A stretch of 64,000 nt of DNA, from assembly GCA_963693305.1 (NCBI GenBank), contig OY855907.1, positions 40,565,759 through 40,629,758 of the forward strand, given 5' to 3'. A model generated the notes under the pieces. That model searched no databases. It had not been told where the DNA came from and saw only the letters and a list, made by a program, of their open reading frames with translations. Made by a program: the position numbers and the translations under genes. Numbering within the stretch: the first letter of the stretch is position 1; every line of letters starts with the position of its first letter. Origin of the DNA: Meandrina meandrites. Lineage: Eukaryota > Cnidaria > Anthozoa > Scleractinia > Meandrinidae. This document shows, one piece after another, positions 48,723 through 61,888 of this stretch.

Positions 48723-51502
48723 TTGGGATCGAATTCCACGAGGTCGGTTTCATACCATTATTTTGAGTGGGCTTTTCCAAGCAGGGCAAAAAGCCGGGTT
48801 GACGAACGTCGTCCAATTGCGTTCAAAACGCGTTTTTTCGACTTTCCCCTTCGGGGCGAAACGAAAAAACACCCTTGGGATCGAATTCCACGAGGTCGGT
48901 TTCATACCATTATTTTGAGTGGGCTTTTCCAAGCAGGGCAAAAAGCCGGGTTGACGAACGTCGTCCAATTGCGTTCAAAACGCGTTTTTTCGACTTTTCC
49001 CTTCGGGGCGAAACGAAAAAACACCCTTGGGATCGAATTCCACGAGGTCGGTTTCATACCATTATATTGAGTGGGCTTTTCCAAGCAGGGCAAAAAGCCG
49101 GGTTGACGAACGTCGTCCAATTGCGTTCAAAACGCGTTTTTTCGACTTTCCCCTTCGGGGCGAAACGAAAAAACACCCTTGGGATCGAATTCCACGAGGT
49201 AAGTTTCATACCATCATTTTGAGAGGGCTTTTCCAAGCAGGGCAAAAAGCCGGGTTGACGAACGTCGTCCAATTGCGTTCAAAACGCGTTTTTTCGACTT
49301 TCCCCTTCGGGGCGAAACGAAAAAACACCCTTGGGATCGAATTCCACGAGGTCGGTTTCATACCATTATATTGAGTGGGCTTTTCCAAGCAGGGCAAAAA
49401 GCCGGGTTGACGAACGTCGTCCAATTGCGTTCAAAACGCGTTTTTTCGACTTTCCCCTTCGGGGCGAAACGAAAAAACACCCTTGGGATCGAATTCCACG
49501 AGGTCCGTTTGATACCATCATTTTGAGTGGGCTTTTCCAAGCAGGGCAAAAAGCCGGGTTGACGAACGTCGTCCAATTGCGTTCAAAACGCGTTTTTTCG
49601 ACTTTCCCCTTCGGGGCGAAACGAAAAAACACCCTTGGGATCGAATTCCACGAGGTCGGTTTCATACCATTATTTTGAGTGGGCTTTTCCAAGCAGGGCA
49701 AAAAGCCGGGTTGACGAACGTCGTCCAATTGCGTTCAAAACGCGTTTTTTCGACTTTCCCCTTCGGGGCGAAACGAAAAAACACCCTTGGGATCGAATTC
49801 CACGAGGTCGGTTTCATACCATTATTTTGAGTGGGCTTTTCCAAGCAGGGCAAAAAGCCGGGTTGACGAACGTCGTCCAATTGCGTTCAAAACGCGTTTT
49901 TTCGACTTTTCCCTTCGGGGCGAAACGAAAAAACACCCTTGGGATCGAATTCCACGAGGTCGGTTTCATACCATTATTTTGAGTGGGCTTTTCCAAGCAG
50001 GGCAAAAAGCCGGGTTGACGAACGTCGTCCAATTGCGTTCAAAACGCGTTTTTTCGACTTTCCCCTTCGGGGCGAAACGAAAAAACACCCTTGGGATCGA
50101 ATTCCACGAGGTAAGTTTCATACCATCATTTTGAGAGGGCTTTTCCAAGCAGGGCAAAAAGCCGGGTTGACGAACGTCGTCCAATTGCGTTCAAAACGCG
50201 TTTTTTCGACTTTCCCCTTCGGGGCGAAACGAAAAAACACCCTTGGGATCGAATTCCACGAGGTCGGTTTCATACCATTATATTGAGTGGGCTTTTCCAA
50301 GCAGGGCAAAAAGCCGGGTTGACGAACGTCGTCCAATTGCGTTCAAAACGCGTTTTTTCGACTTTCCCCTTCGGGGCGAAACGAAAAAACACCCTTGGGA
50401 TCGAATTCCACGAGGTCGGTTTCATACCATTATTTTGAGTGGGCTTTTCCAAGCAGGGCAAAAAGCCGGGTTGACGAACGTCGTCCAATTGCGTTCAAAA
50501 CGCGTTTTTTCGACTTTCCCCTTCGGGGCGAAACGAAAAAACACCCTTGGGATCGAATTCCACGAGGTCGGTTTCATCCCATTATTTTGAGTGGGCTTTT
50601 CCAAGCAGGGCAAAAAGCCGGGTTGACGAACGTCGTCCAATTGCGTTCAAAACGCGTTTTTTCGACTTTCCCCTTCGGGGCGAAACGAAAAAACACCCTT
50701 GGGATCGAATTCCACGAGGTCGGTTTCATACCATCATTTTGAGTGGGCTTTTCCAAGCAGGGCAAAAAGCCGGGTTGACGAACGTCGTCCAATTGCGTTC
50801 AACTCGCGTTTTTTCGACTTTCCTCTTCGGGGCGAAACGAAAAAACACCCTTGGGATCGAATTCCACGAGGTCGGTTTCATACCATTATTTTGAGTGGGC
50901 TTTTCCAAGCAGGGCAAAAAGCCGGGTTGACGAACGTCGTCCAATTGCGTTCAAAACGCGTTTTTTCGACTTTTCCCTTCGGGGCGAAACGAAAAAACAC
51001 CCTTGGGATCGAATTCCACGAGGTAAGTTTCATACCATCATTTTGAGAGGGCTTTTCCAAGCAGGGCAAAAAGCCGGGTTGACGAACGTCGTCCAATTGC
51101 GTTCAAAACGCGTTTTTTCGACTTTCCCCTTCGGGGCGAAACGAAAAAACACCCTTGGGATCGAATTCCACGAGGTCGGTTTCATACCATTATATTGAGT
51201 GGGCTTTTCCAAGCAGGGCAAAAAGCCGGGTTGACGAACGTCGTCCAATTGCGTTCAAAACGCGTTTTTTCGACTTTCCCCTTCGGGGCGAAACGAAAAA
51301 ACACCCTTGGGATCGAATTCCACGAGGTCGGTTTCATACCATTATTTTGAGTGGGCTTTTCCAAGCAGGGCAAAAAGCCGGGTTGACGAACGTCGTCCAA
51401 TTGCGTTCAAAACGCGTTTTTTCGACTTTCCCCTTCGGGGCGAAACGAAAAAACACCCTTGGGATCGAATTCCACGAGGTCGGTTTCATACCATTATTTT
51501 GA
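48723..51502 (+). repeat. 912-bp (6-mer) higher-order repeat, about three copies
   Basis: Variant monomers recur at 912-bp steps: GAGGTAAG near 49197, 50109 and 51021, the TTATATTGAG monomer near 49062 (and 49366), 50278 and 51190, and ACTTTTCCC near 48995, 49907 and 50970. Most of these fit a six-monomer period. Confidence 0.75.
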
Positions 51503-52499
51503 GTGGGCTTTTCCAAGCAGGGCAAAAAGCCGGGTTGACGAACGTCGTCCAATTGCGTTCAAAACGCGTTTTTTCGACTTTCCCCTTCGGGGCGAAACGA
51601 AAAAACACCCTTGGGATCGAATTCCACGAGGTCGGTTTCATACCATTATTTTGAGTGGGCTTTTCCAAGCAGGGCAAAAAGCCGGGTTGACGAACGTCGT
51701 CCAATTGCGTTCAAAACGCGTTTTTTCGACTTTCCCCATCGGGGCGAAACGAAAAAACACCCTTGGGATCGAATTCCACGAGGTCGGTTTCATACCATTA
51801 ATTTGAGTGGGCTTTTCCAAGCAGGGCAAAAAGCCGGGTTGACGAACGTCGTCCAATTGCGTTCAAAACGCGTTTTTTCGACTTTCCCCTTCGGGGCGAA
51901 ACGAAAAAACACCCTTGGGATCGAATTCCACGAGGTCAGTTTCATACCATCATTTTGAGAGGGCTTTTCCAAGCAGGGCAAAAAGCCGGGTTGACGAACG
52001 TCGTCCAATTGCGTTCAAAACGCGTTTTTTCGACTTTCCCCTTCGGGGCGAAACGAAAAAACACCCTTGGGATCGAATTCCACGAGGTCAGTTTCATACC
52101 ATCATTTTGAGAGGGCTTTTCCAAGCAGGGCAAAAAGCCGGGTTGACGAACGTCGTCCAATTGCGTTCAAAACGCGTTTTTTCGACTTTCCCCTTCGGGG
52201 CGAAACGAAAAAACACCCTTGGGATCGAATTCCACGAGGTCGGTTTCATACCATCATTTTGAGTGGGCTTTTCCAAGCAGGGCAAAAAGCCGGGTTGACG
52301 AACGTCGTCCAATTGCGTTCAAAACGCGTTTTTTCGACTTTCCCCTTCGGGGCGAAACGAAAAAACACCCTTGGGATCGAATTCCACGAGGTCGGTTTCA
52401 TACCATCATTTTGAGTGGGCTTTTCCAAGCAGGGCAAAAAGCCGGGTTGACGAACGTCGTCCAATTGCGTTCAAAACGCGTTTTTTCGACTTTCCCCAT

Positions 52500-55400
52500 C
52501 GGGGCGACACGAAAAAACACCCTTAGGATCGAATTCCACGAGGTCGGTTTCATACCACCATTTTGAGTGGGCTTTTCCAAGCAGGGCAAAAAGCCGGGTT
52601 GACGAACGTCGTCCAATTGCGTTCAAAACGCGTTTTTTCGACTTTCCCCTTCGGGGCGAAACGAAAAAACACCCTTGGGATCGAATTCCACGAGGTCAGT
52701 TTCATACCATCATTTTGAGAGGGCTTTTCCAAGCAGGGCAAAAAGCCGGGTTGACGAACGTCGTCCAATTGCGTTCAAAACGCGTTTTTTCGACTTTCCC
52801 CTTCGGGGCGAAACGAAAAAACACCCTTGGGATCGAATTCCACGAGGTCGGTTTCATACCATCATTTTGAGTGGGCTTTTCCAAGCAGGGCAAAAAGCCG
52901 GGTTGACGAACGTCGTCCAATTGCGTTCAAAACGCGTTTTTTCGACTTTCCCCTTCGGGGCGAAACGAAAAAACACCCTTGGGATCGAATTCCACGAGGT
53001 CGGTTTCATACCATCATTTTGAGTGGGCTTTTCCAAGCAGGGCAAAAAGCCGGGTTGACAAACGTCGTCCAATTGCGTTCAAAACGCGTTTTTTCGACTT
53101 TCCCCTTCGGGGCGAAACGAAAAAACACCCTTGGGATCGAATTCCACGAGGTCAGTTTCATACCATCATTTTGAGAGGGCTTTTCCAAGCAGGGCAAAAA
53201 GCCGGGTTGACGAACGTCGTCCAATTGCGTTCAAAACGCGTTTTTTCGACTTTCCCCATCGGGGCGACACGAAAAAACACCCTTAGGATCGAATTCCACG
53301 AGGTCGGTTTCATACCACCATTTTGAGTGGGCTTTTCCAAGCAGGGCAAAAAGCCGGGTTGACGAACGTCGTCCAATTGCGTTCAAAACGCGTTTTTTCG
53401 ACTTTCCCCTTCGGGGCGAAACGAAAAAACACCCTTGGGATCGAATTCCACGAGGTCAGTTTCATACCATCATTTTGAGAGGGCTTTTCCAAGCAGGGCA
53501 AAAAGCCGGGTTGACGAACGTCGTCCAATTGCGTTCAAAACGCGTTTTTTCGACTTTCCCCTTCGGGGCGAAACGAAAAAACACCCTTGGGATCGAATTC
53601 CACGAGGTCGGTTTCATACCATCATTTTGAGTGGGCTTTTCCAAGCAGGGCAAAAAGCCGGGTTGACGAACGTCGTCCAATTGCGTTCAAAACGCGTTTT
53701 TTCGACTTTCCCCTTCGGGGCGAAACGAAAAAACACCCTTGGGATCGAATTCCACGAGGTCGGTTTCATACCATCATTTTGAGTGGGCTTTTCCAAGCAG
53801 GGCAAAAAGCCGGGTTGACAAACGTCGTCCAATTGCGTTCAAAACGCGTTTTTTCGACTTTCCCCTTCGGGGCGAAACGAAAAAACACCCTTGGGATCGA
53901 ATTCCACGAGGTCAGTTTCATACCATCATTTTGAGAGGGCTTTTCCAAGCAGGGCAAAAAGCCGGGTTGACGAACGTCGTCCAATTGCGTTCAAAACGCG
54001 TTTTTTCGACTTTCCCCATCGGGGCGACACGAAAAAACACCCTTAGGATCGAATTCCACGAGGTCGGTTTCATACCACCATTTTGAGTGGGCTTTTCCAA
54101 GCAGGGCAAAAAGCCGGGTTGACGAACGTCGTCCAATTGCGTTCAAAACGCGTTTTTTCGACTTTCCCCTTCGGGGCGAAACGAAAAAACACCCTTGGGA
54201 TCGAATTCCACGAGGTCGGTTTCATACCATCATTTTGAGTGGGCTTTTCCAAGCAGGGCAAAAAGCCGGGTTGACGAACGTCGTCCAATTGCGTTCAAAA
54301 CGCGTTTTTTCGACTTTCCCCTTCGGGGCGAAACGAAAAAACACCCTTGGGATCGAATTCCACGAGGTCGGTTTCATACCATCATTTTGAGTGGGCTTTT
54401 CCAAGCAGGGCAAAAAGCCGGGTTGACGAACGTCGTCCAATTGCGTTCAAAACGCGTTTTTTCGACTTTCCCCATCGGGGCGACACGAAAAAACACCCTT
54501 AGGATCGAATTCCACGAGGTCGGTTTCATACCATCATTTTGAGTGGGCTTTTCCAAGCAGGGCAAAAAGCCGGGTTGACAAACGTCGTCCAATTGCGTTC
54601 AAAACGCGTTTTTTCGACTTTCCCCTTCGGGGCGAAACGAAAAAACACCCTTGGGATCGAATTCCACGAGGTCGGTTTCATACCATCATTTTGAGTGGGC
54701 TTTTCCAAGCAGGGCAAAAAGCCGGGTTGACGAACGTCGTCCAATTGCGTTCAAAACGCGTTTTTTCGACTTTCCCCATCGGGGCGACACGAAAAAACAC
54801 CCTTAGGATCGAATTCCACGAGGTCGGTTTCATACCACCATTTTGAGTGGGCTTTTCCAAGCAGGGCAAAAAGCCGGGTTGACGAACGTCGTCCAATTGC
54901 GTTCAAAACGCGTTTTTTTGACTTTCCCCTTCGGGTCGAAACGAAAAAACACCCTTGGGATCGAATTCCACGAGGTCAGTTTCATACCATCATTTTGAGA
55001 GGGCTTTTCCAAGCAGGGCAAAAAGCCGGGTTGACGAACGTCGTCCAATTGCGTTCAAAACGCGTTTTTTCGACTTTCCCCTTCGGGGCGAAACGAAAAA
55101 ACACCCTTGGGATCGAATTCCACGAGGTCGGTTTCATACCATCATTTTGAGTGGGCTTTTCCAAGCAGGGCAAAAAGCCGGGTTGACGAACGTCGTCCAA
55201 TTGCGTTCAAAACGCGTTTTTTCGACTTTCCCCTTCGGGGCGAAACGAAAAAACACCCTTGGGATCGAATTCCACGAGGTCGGTTTCATACCATCATTTT
55301 GAGTGGGCTTTTCCAAGCAGGGCAAAAAGCCGGGTTGACAAACGTCGTCCAATTGCGTTCAAAACGCGTTTTTTCGACTTTCCCCTTCGGGGCGAAACGA

Positions 55401-56062
55401 AAAAACACCCTTGGGATCGAATTCCACGAGGTCAGTTTCATACCATCATTTTGAGAGGGCTTTTCCAAGCAGGGCAAAAAGCCGGGTTGACGAACGTCGT
55501 CCAATTGCGTTCAAAACGCGTTTTTTCGACTTTCCCCATCGGGGCGACACGAAAAAACACCCTTAGGATCGAATTCCACGAGGTCGGTTTCATACCACCA
55601 TTTTGAGTGGGCTTTTCCAAGCAGGGCAAAAAGCCGGGTTGACGAACGTCGTCCAATTGCGTTCAAAACGCGTTTTTTCGACTTTCCCCTTCGGGGCGAA
55701 ACGAAAAAACACCCTTGGGATCGAATTCCACGAGGTCAGTTTCATACCATCATTTTGAGAGGGCTTTTCCAAGCAGGGCAAAAAGCCGGGTTGACGAACG
55801 TCGTCCAATTGCGTTCAAAACGCGTTTTTTCGACTTTCCCCTTCGGGGCGAAACGAAAAAACACCCTTGGGATCGAATTCCACGAGGTCGGTTTCATACC
55901 ATCATTTTGAGTGGGCTTTTCCAAGCAGGGCAAAAAGCCGGGTTGACGAACGTCGTCCAATTGCGTTCAAAACGCGTTTTTTCGACTTTCCCCTTCGGGG
56001 CGAAACGAAAAAACACCCTTGGGATCGAATTCCACGAGGTCGGTTTCATACCATCATTTTGA
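52500..56062 (+). repeat. 760-bp (5-mer) higher-order repeat
   Basis: The CGACACG monomer occurs near 52505, 53265 and 54025 (760-bp steps), then irregularly (54483, 54787), then again 760 bp on at 55547. The open sequence 52675-53326 recurs at 53435-54086, and 54955-55302 at 55715-56062. Confidence 0.8.
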
Positions 56063-58933
56063 GTGGGCTTTTCCAAGCAGGGCAAAAAGCCGGGTTGACG
56101 AACGTCGTCCAATTGCGTTCAAAACGCGTTTTTTCGACTTTCCCCATCGGGGCGACACGAAAAAACACCCTTAGGATCGAATTCCACGAGGTCGGTTTCA
56201 TACCACCATTTTAAGTGGGCTTTTCCAAGCAGGGCAAAAAGCCGGGTTGACGAACGTCGTCCAATTGCGTTCAAAACGCGTTTTTTCGACTTTCCCCTTC
56301 GGGGCGAAACGAAAAAACACCCTTGGGATCGAATTCCACGAGGTCAGTTTCATACCATCATTTTGAGAGGGCTTTTCCAAGCAGGGCAAAAAGCCGGGTT
56401 GACGAACGTCGTCCAATTGCGTTCAAAACGCGTTTTTTCGACTTTCCCCTTCGGGGCGAAACGAAAAAACACCCTTGGGATCGAATTCCACGAGGTCGGT
56501 TTCATACCATCATTTTGAGTGGGCTTTTCCAAGCAGGGCAAAAAGCCGGGTTGACGAACGTCGTCCAATTGCGTTCAAAACGCGTTTTTTCGACTTTCCC
56601 CTTCGGGGCGAAACGAAAAAACACCCTTGGGATCGAATTCCACGAGGTCAGTTTCATACCATCATTTTGAGAGGGCTTTTCCAAGCAGGGCAAAAAGCCG
56701 GGTTGACGAACGTCGTCCAATTGCGTTCAAAACGCGTTTTTTCGACTTTCCCCTTCGGGGCGAAACGAAAAAACACCCTTGGGATCGAATTCCACGAGGT
56801 CGGTTTCATACCATCATTTTGAGTGGGCTTTTCCAAGCAGGGCAAAAAGCCGGGTTGACGAACGTCGTCCAATTGCGTTCAAAACGCGTTTTTTCGACTT
56901 TCCCCTTCGGGGCGAAACGAAAAAACACCCTTGGGATCGAATTCCACGAGGTCGGTTTCATACCATCATTTTGAGTGGGCTTTTCCAAGCAGGGCAAAAA
57001 GCCGGGTTGACGAACGTCGTCCAATTGCGTTCAAAACGCGTTTTTTCGACTTTCCCCATCGGGGCGACACGAAAAAACACCCTTAGGATCGAATTCCACG
57101 AGGTCGGTTTCATACCACCATTTTGAGTGGGCTTTTCCAAGCAGGGCAAAAAGCCGGGTTGACGAACGTCGTCCAATTGCGTTCAAAACGCGTTTTTTCG
57201 ACTTTCCCCTTCGGGGCGAAACGAAAAAACACCCTTGGGATCGATTTCCACGAGGTCAGTTTCATACCATCATTTTGAGAGGGCTTTTCCAAGCAGGGCA
57301 AAAAGCCGGGTTGACGAACGTCGTCCAATTGCGTTCAAAACGCGTTTTTTCGACTTTCCCCTTCGGGGCGAAACGAAAAAACACCCTTGGGATCGAATTC
57401 CACGAGGTCGGTTTCATACCATCATTTTGAGTGGGCTTTTCCAAGCAGGGCAAAAAGCCGGGTTGACGAACGTCGTCCAATTGCGTTCAAAACGCGTTTT
57501 TTCGACTTTCCCCTTCGGGGCGAAACGAAAAAACACCCTTGGGATCGAATTCCACGAGGTCAGTTTCATACCATCATTTTGAGAGGGCTTTTCCAAGCAG
57601 GGCAAAAAGCCGGGTTGACGAACGTCGTCAAATTGCGTTCAAAACGCGTTTTTTCGACTTTCCCCATCGGGCCGAAACGCAAAAACACCCTTAGGATCGA
57701 ATTCCACGAGGTCGGTTTCATACCACCATTTTGAGAGGGCTTTTCCAAGCAGGGCAAAAAGCCGGGTTGACGAACGTCGTCCAATTGCGTTCAAAACGCG
57801 TTTTTTCGACTTTCCCCTTCGGGGCGAAACGAAAAAACACCCTTGGGATCGAATTCCACGAGGTCGGTTTCATACCATCATTTTGAGTGGGCTTTTCCAA
57901 GCAGGGCAAAAAGCCGGGTTGACGAACGTCGTCCAATTGCGTTCAAAACGCGTTTTTTCGACTTTCCCCTTCGGGGCGAAACGAAAAAACACCCTTGGGA
58001 TCGAATTCCACGAGGTCGGTTTCATACCATTATTTTGAGTGGGCTTTTCCAAGCAGGGCAAAAAGCCGGGTTGACGAACGTCGTCCAATTGCGTTCAAAA
58101 CGCGTTTTTTCGACTTTCCCCTTCGGGGCGAAACGAAAAAACACCCTTGGGATCGAATTCCACGAGGTCGGTTTCATACCATCATTTTGAGTGGGCTTTT
58201 CCAAGCAGGGCAAAAAGCCGGGTTGACGAACGTCGTCCAATTGCGTTCAAAACGCGTTTTTTCGACTTTCCCCATCGGGGCGAAACGAAAAAACACCCTT
58301 AGGATCGAATTCCACGAGGTCGGTTTCATACCACCATTTTGAGTGGGCTTTTCCAAGCAGGGCAAAAACCCGGCTTGACGAACGTCGTCCAATTGCGTTC
58401 AAAACACGTTTTTTCGACTTTCCCCTTCGGGGCGAAACGAAAAAACACCCTTGGGATCGAATTCCACGAGGTCAGTTTCATACCATCATTTTGAGTGGGC
58501 TTTTCCAAGCAGGGCAAAAAGCCGGGTTGACGAACGTCGTCCAATTGCGTTCAAAACGCGTTTTTTCGACTTTCCCCTTCGGGGCGAAACGAAAAAACAC
58601 CCTTGGGATCGAATTCCACGAGGTCGGTTTCATACCATCATTTTGAGTGGGCTTTTCCAAGCAGGGCAAAAAGCCGGGTTGACGAACGTCGTCCAATTGC
58701 GTTCAAAACGCTTTTTTTCGACTTTCCCCATCGGGGCGAAACGAAAAAACACCCTTAGGATCGAATTCCACGAGGTCGGTTTCATACCACCATTTTGAGT
58801 GGGCTTTTCAAAGCAGGGCAAAAAGCCGGGTTGACGAACGTCGTCCAATTGCGTTCAAAACGCGTTTTTTCGACTTTCCCCTTCGGGGCGAAACGAAAAA
58901 ACACCCTTGGGATCGAATTCCACGAGGTCGGTT

Positions 58934-61888
58934 TTATACCATCATTTTGAGTGGGCTTTTCCAAGCAGGGCAAAAAGCCGGGTTGACGAACGTCGTCCAA
59001 TTGCGTTCAAAACGCGTTTTTTCGACTTTCCCCATCGGGGCGAAACGAAAAAACACCCTTAGGATCGAATTCCACGAGGTCGGTTTCATACCACCATTTT
59101 GAGTGGGCTTTTCCAAGCAGGGCAAAAAGCCGGGTTGACGAACGTCGTCCAATTGCGTTCAAAACGCGTTTTTTCGACTTTCCCCTTCGGGGCGAAACGA
59201 AAAAACACCCTTGGGATCGAATTCCACGAGGTTGGTTTCATACCATCATTTTGAGTGGGCTTTTCCAAGCAGGGCAAAAAGCCGGGTTGACGAACGTCGT
59301 CCAATTGCGTTCAAAACGCGTTTTTTCGACTTTCCCCTTCGGGGCGAAACGAAAAAACACCCTTGGGATCGAATTCCACGAGGTCAGTTTCATACCATCA
59401 TTTTGAGAGGGCTTTTCCAAGCAGGGCAAAAAGCCGGGTTGACGAACGTCGTCCAATTGCGTTCAAAACGCGTTTTTTCGACTTTCCCCTTCGGGGCGAA
59501 ACGAAAAAACACCCTTGGGATCGAATTCCACGACGTCGGTTTCATACCATCATTTTGAGTGGGCTTTTCCAAGCAGGGCAAAAAGCCGGGTTGACGAACG
59601 TCGTCCAATTGCGTTCAAAACGCGTTTTTTCGACTTTCCCCTTCGGGGCGAAACGAAAAAACACCCTTGGGATCGAATTCCACGAGGTCGGTTTCATACC
59701 ATCATTTTGAGTGGGCTTTTCCAAGCAGGGCAAAAAGCCGGGTTGACGAACGTCGTCCAATTGCGTTCAAAACGCGTTTTTTCGACTTTCCCCTTCGGGG
59801 CGAAACGAAAAAACACCCTTGGGATCGAATTCCACGAGGTCAGTTTCATACCATCATTTTGAGAGGGCTTTTCCAAGCAGGGCAAAAAGCCGGGTTGACG
59901 AACGTCGTCCAATTGCGTTCAAAACGCGTTTTTTCGACTTTCCCCTTCGGGGCGAAACGAAAAAACACCCTTGGGATCGAATTCCACGAGGTCGGTTTCA
60001 TACCATCATTTTGAGTGGGCTTTTCCAAGCAGGGCAAAAAGCCGGGTTGACGAACGTCGTCCAATTGCGTTCAAAACGCGTTTTTTCGACTTTCCCCATC
60101 GGGGCGACACGAAAAAACACCCTTAGGATCGAATTCCACGAGGTCGGTTTCATACCACCATTTTGAGTGGGCTTTTCCAAGCAGGGCAAAAAGCCGGGTT
60201 GACGAACGTCGTCCAATTGCGTTCAAAACGCGTTTTTTCGACTTTCCCCTTCGGGGCGAAACGAAAAAACACCCTTGGGATCGAATTCCACGAGGTCAGT
60301 TTCATACCATCATTTTGAGAGGGCTTTTCCAAGCAGGGCAAAAAGCCGGGTTGACGAACGTCGTCCAATTGCGTTCAAAACGCGTTTTTTCGACTTTCCC
60401 CTTCGGGGCGAAACGAAAAAACACCCTTGGGATCGAATTCCACGAGGTCGGTTTCATACCATCATTTTGAGTGGGCTTTTCCAAGCAGGGCAAAAAGCCG
60501 GGTTGACGAACGTCGTCCAATTGCGTTCAAAACGCGTTTTTTCGACTTTCCCCTTCGGGGCGAAACGAAAAAACACCCTTGGGATCGAATTCCACGAGGT
60601 CGGTTTTATACCATCATTTTGAGTGGGCTTTTCCAAGCAGGGCAAAAAGCCGGGTTGACGAACGTCGTCCAATTGCGTTCAAAACGCGTTTTTTCGACTT
60701 TCCCCATCGGGGCGAAACGAAAAAACACCCTTAGGATCGAATTCCACGAGGTCGGTTTCATACCACCATTTTGAGTGGGCTTTTCCAAGCAGGGCAAAAA
60801 GCCGGGTTGACGAACGTCGTCCAATTGCGTTCAAAACGCGTTTTTTCGACTTTCCCCTTCGGGGCGAAACGAAAAAACACCCTTGGGATCGAATTCCACG
60901 AGGTTGGTTTCATACCATCATTTTGAGTGGGCTTTTCCAAGCAGGGCAAAAAGCCGGGTTGACGAACGTCGTCCAATTGCGTTCAAAACGCGTTTTTTCG
61001 ACTTTCCCCTTCGGGGCGAAACGAAAAAACACCCTTGGGATCGAATTCCACGAGGTCAGTTTCATACCATCATTTTGAGAGGGCTTTTCCAAGCAGGGCA
61101 AAAAGCCGGGTTGACGAACGTCGTCCAATTGCGTTCAAAACGCGTTTTTTCGACTTTCCCCTTCGGGGCGAAACGAAAAAACACCCTTGGGATCGAATTC
61201 CACGACGTCGGTTTCATACCATCATTTTGAGTGGGCTTTTCCAAGCAGGGCAAAAAGCCGGGTTGACGAACGTCGTCCAATTGCGTTCAAAACGCGTTTT
61301 TTCGACTTTCCCCTTCGGGGCGAAACGAAAAAACACCCTTGGGATCGAATTCCACGAGGTCGGTTTCATACCATCATTTTGAGTGGGCTTTTCCAAGCAG
61401 GGCAAAAAGCCGGGTTGACGAACGTCGTCCAATTGCGTTCAAAACGCGTTTTTTCGACTTTCCCCTTCGGGGCGAAACGAAAAAACACCCTTGGGATCGA
61501 ATTCCACGAGGTCAGTTTCATACCATCATTTTGAGAGGGCTTTTCCAAGCAGGGCAAAAAGCCGGGTTGACGAACGTCGTCCAATTGCGTTCAAAACGCG
61601 TTTTTTCGACTTTCCCCTTCGGGGCGAAACGAAAAAACACCCTTGGGATCGAATTCCACGAGGTCGGTTTCATACCATCATTTTGAGTGGGCTTTTCCAA
61701 GCAGGGCAAAAAGCCGGGTTGACGAACGTCGTCCAATTGCGTTCAAAACGCGTTTTTTCGACTTTCCCCATCGGGGCGACACGAAAAAACACCCTTAGGA
61801 TCGAATTCCACGAGGTCGGTTTCATACCACCATTTTGAGTGGGCTTTTCCAAGCAGGGCAAAAAGCCGGGTTGACGAACGTCGTCCAA
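58934..61888 (+). repeat. 1,672-bp (11-mer) higher-order repeat
   Basis: Monomers from about 58934 to 60216 recur at 60606 to 61888 with a constant offset of 1672, including the GAGGTTGG variant (59230 and 60902) and the CGACGTCGG variant (59530 and 61202). Confidence 0.8.
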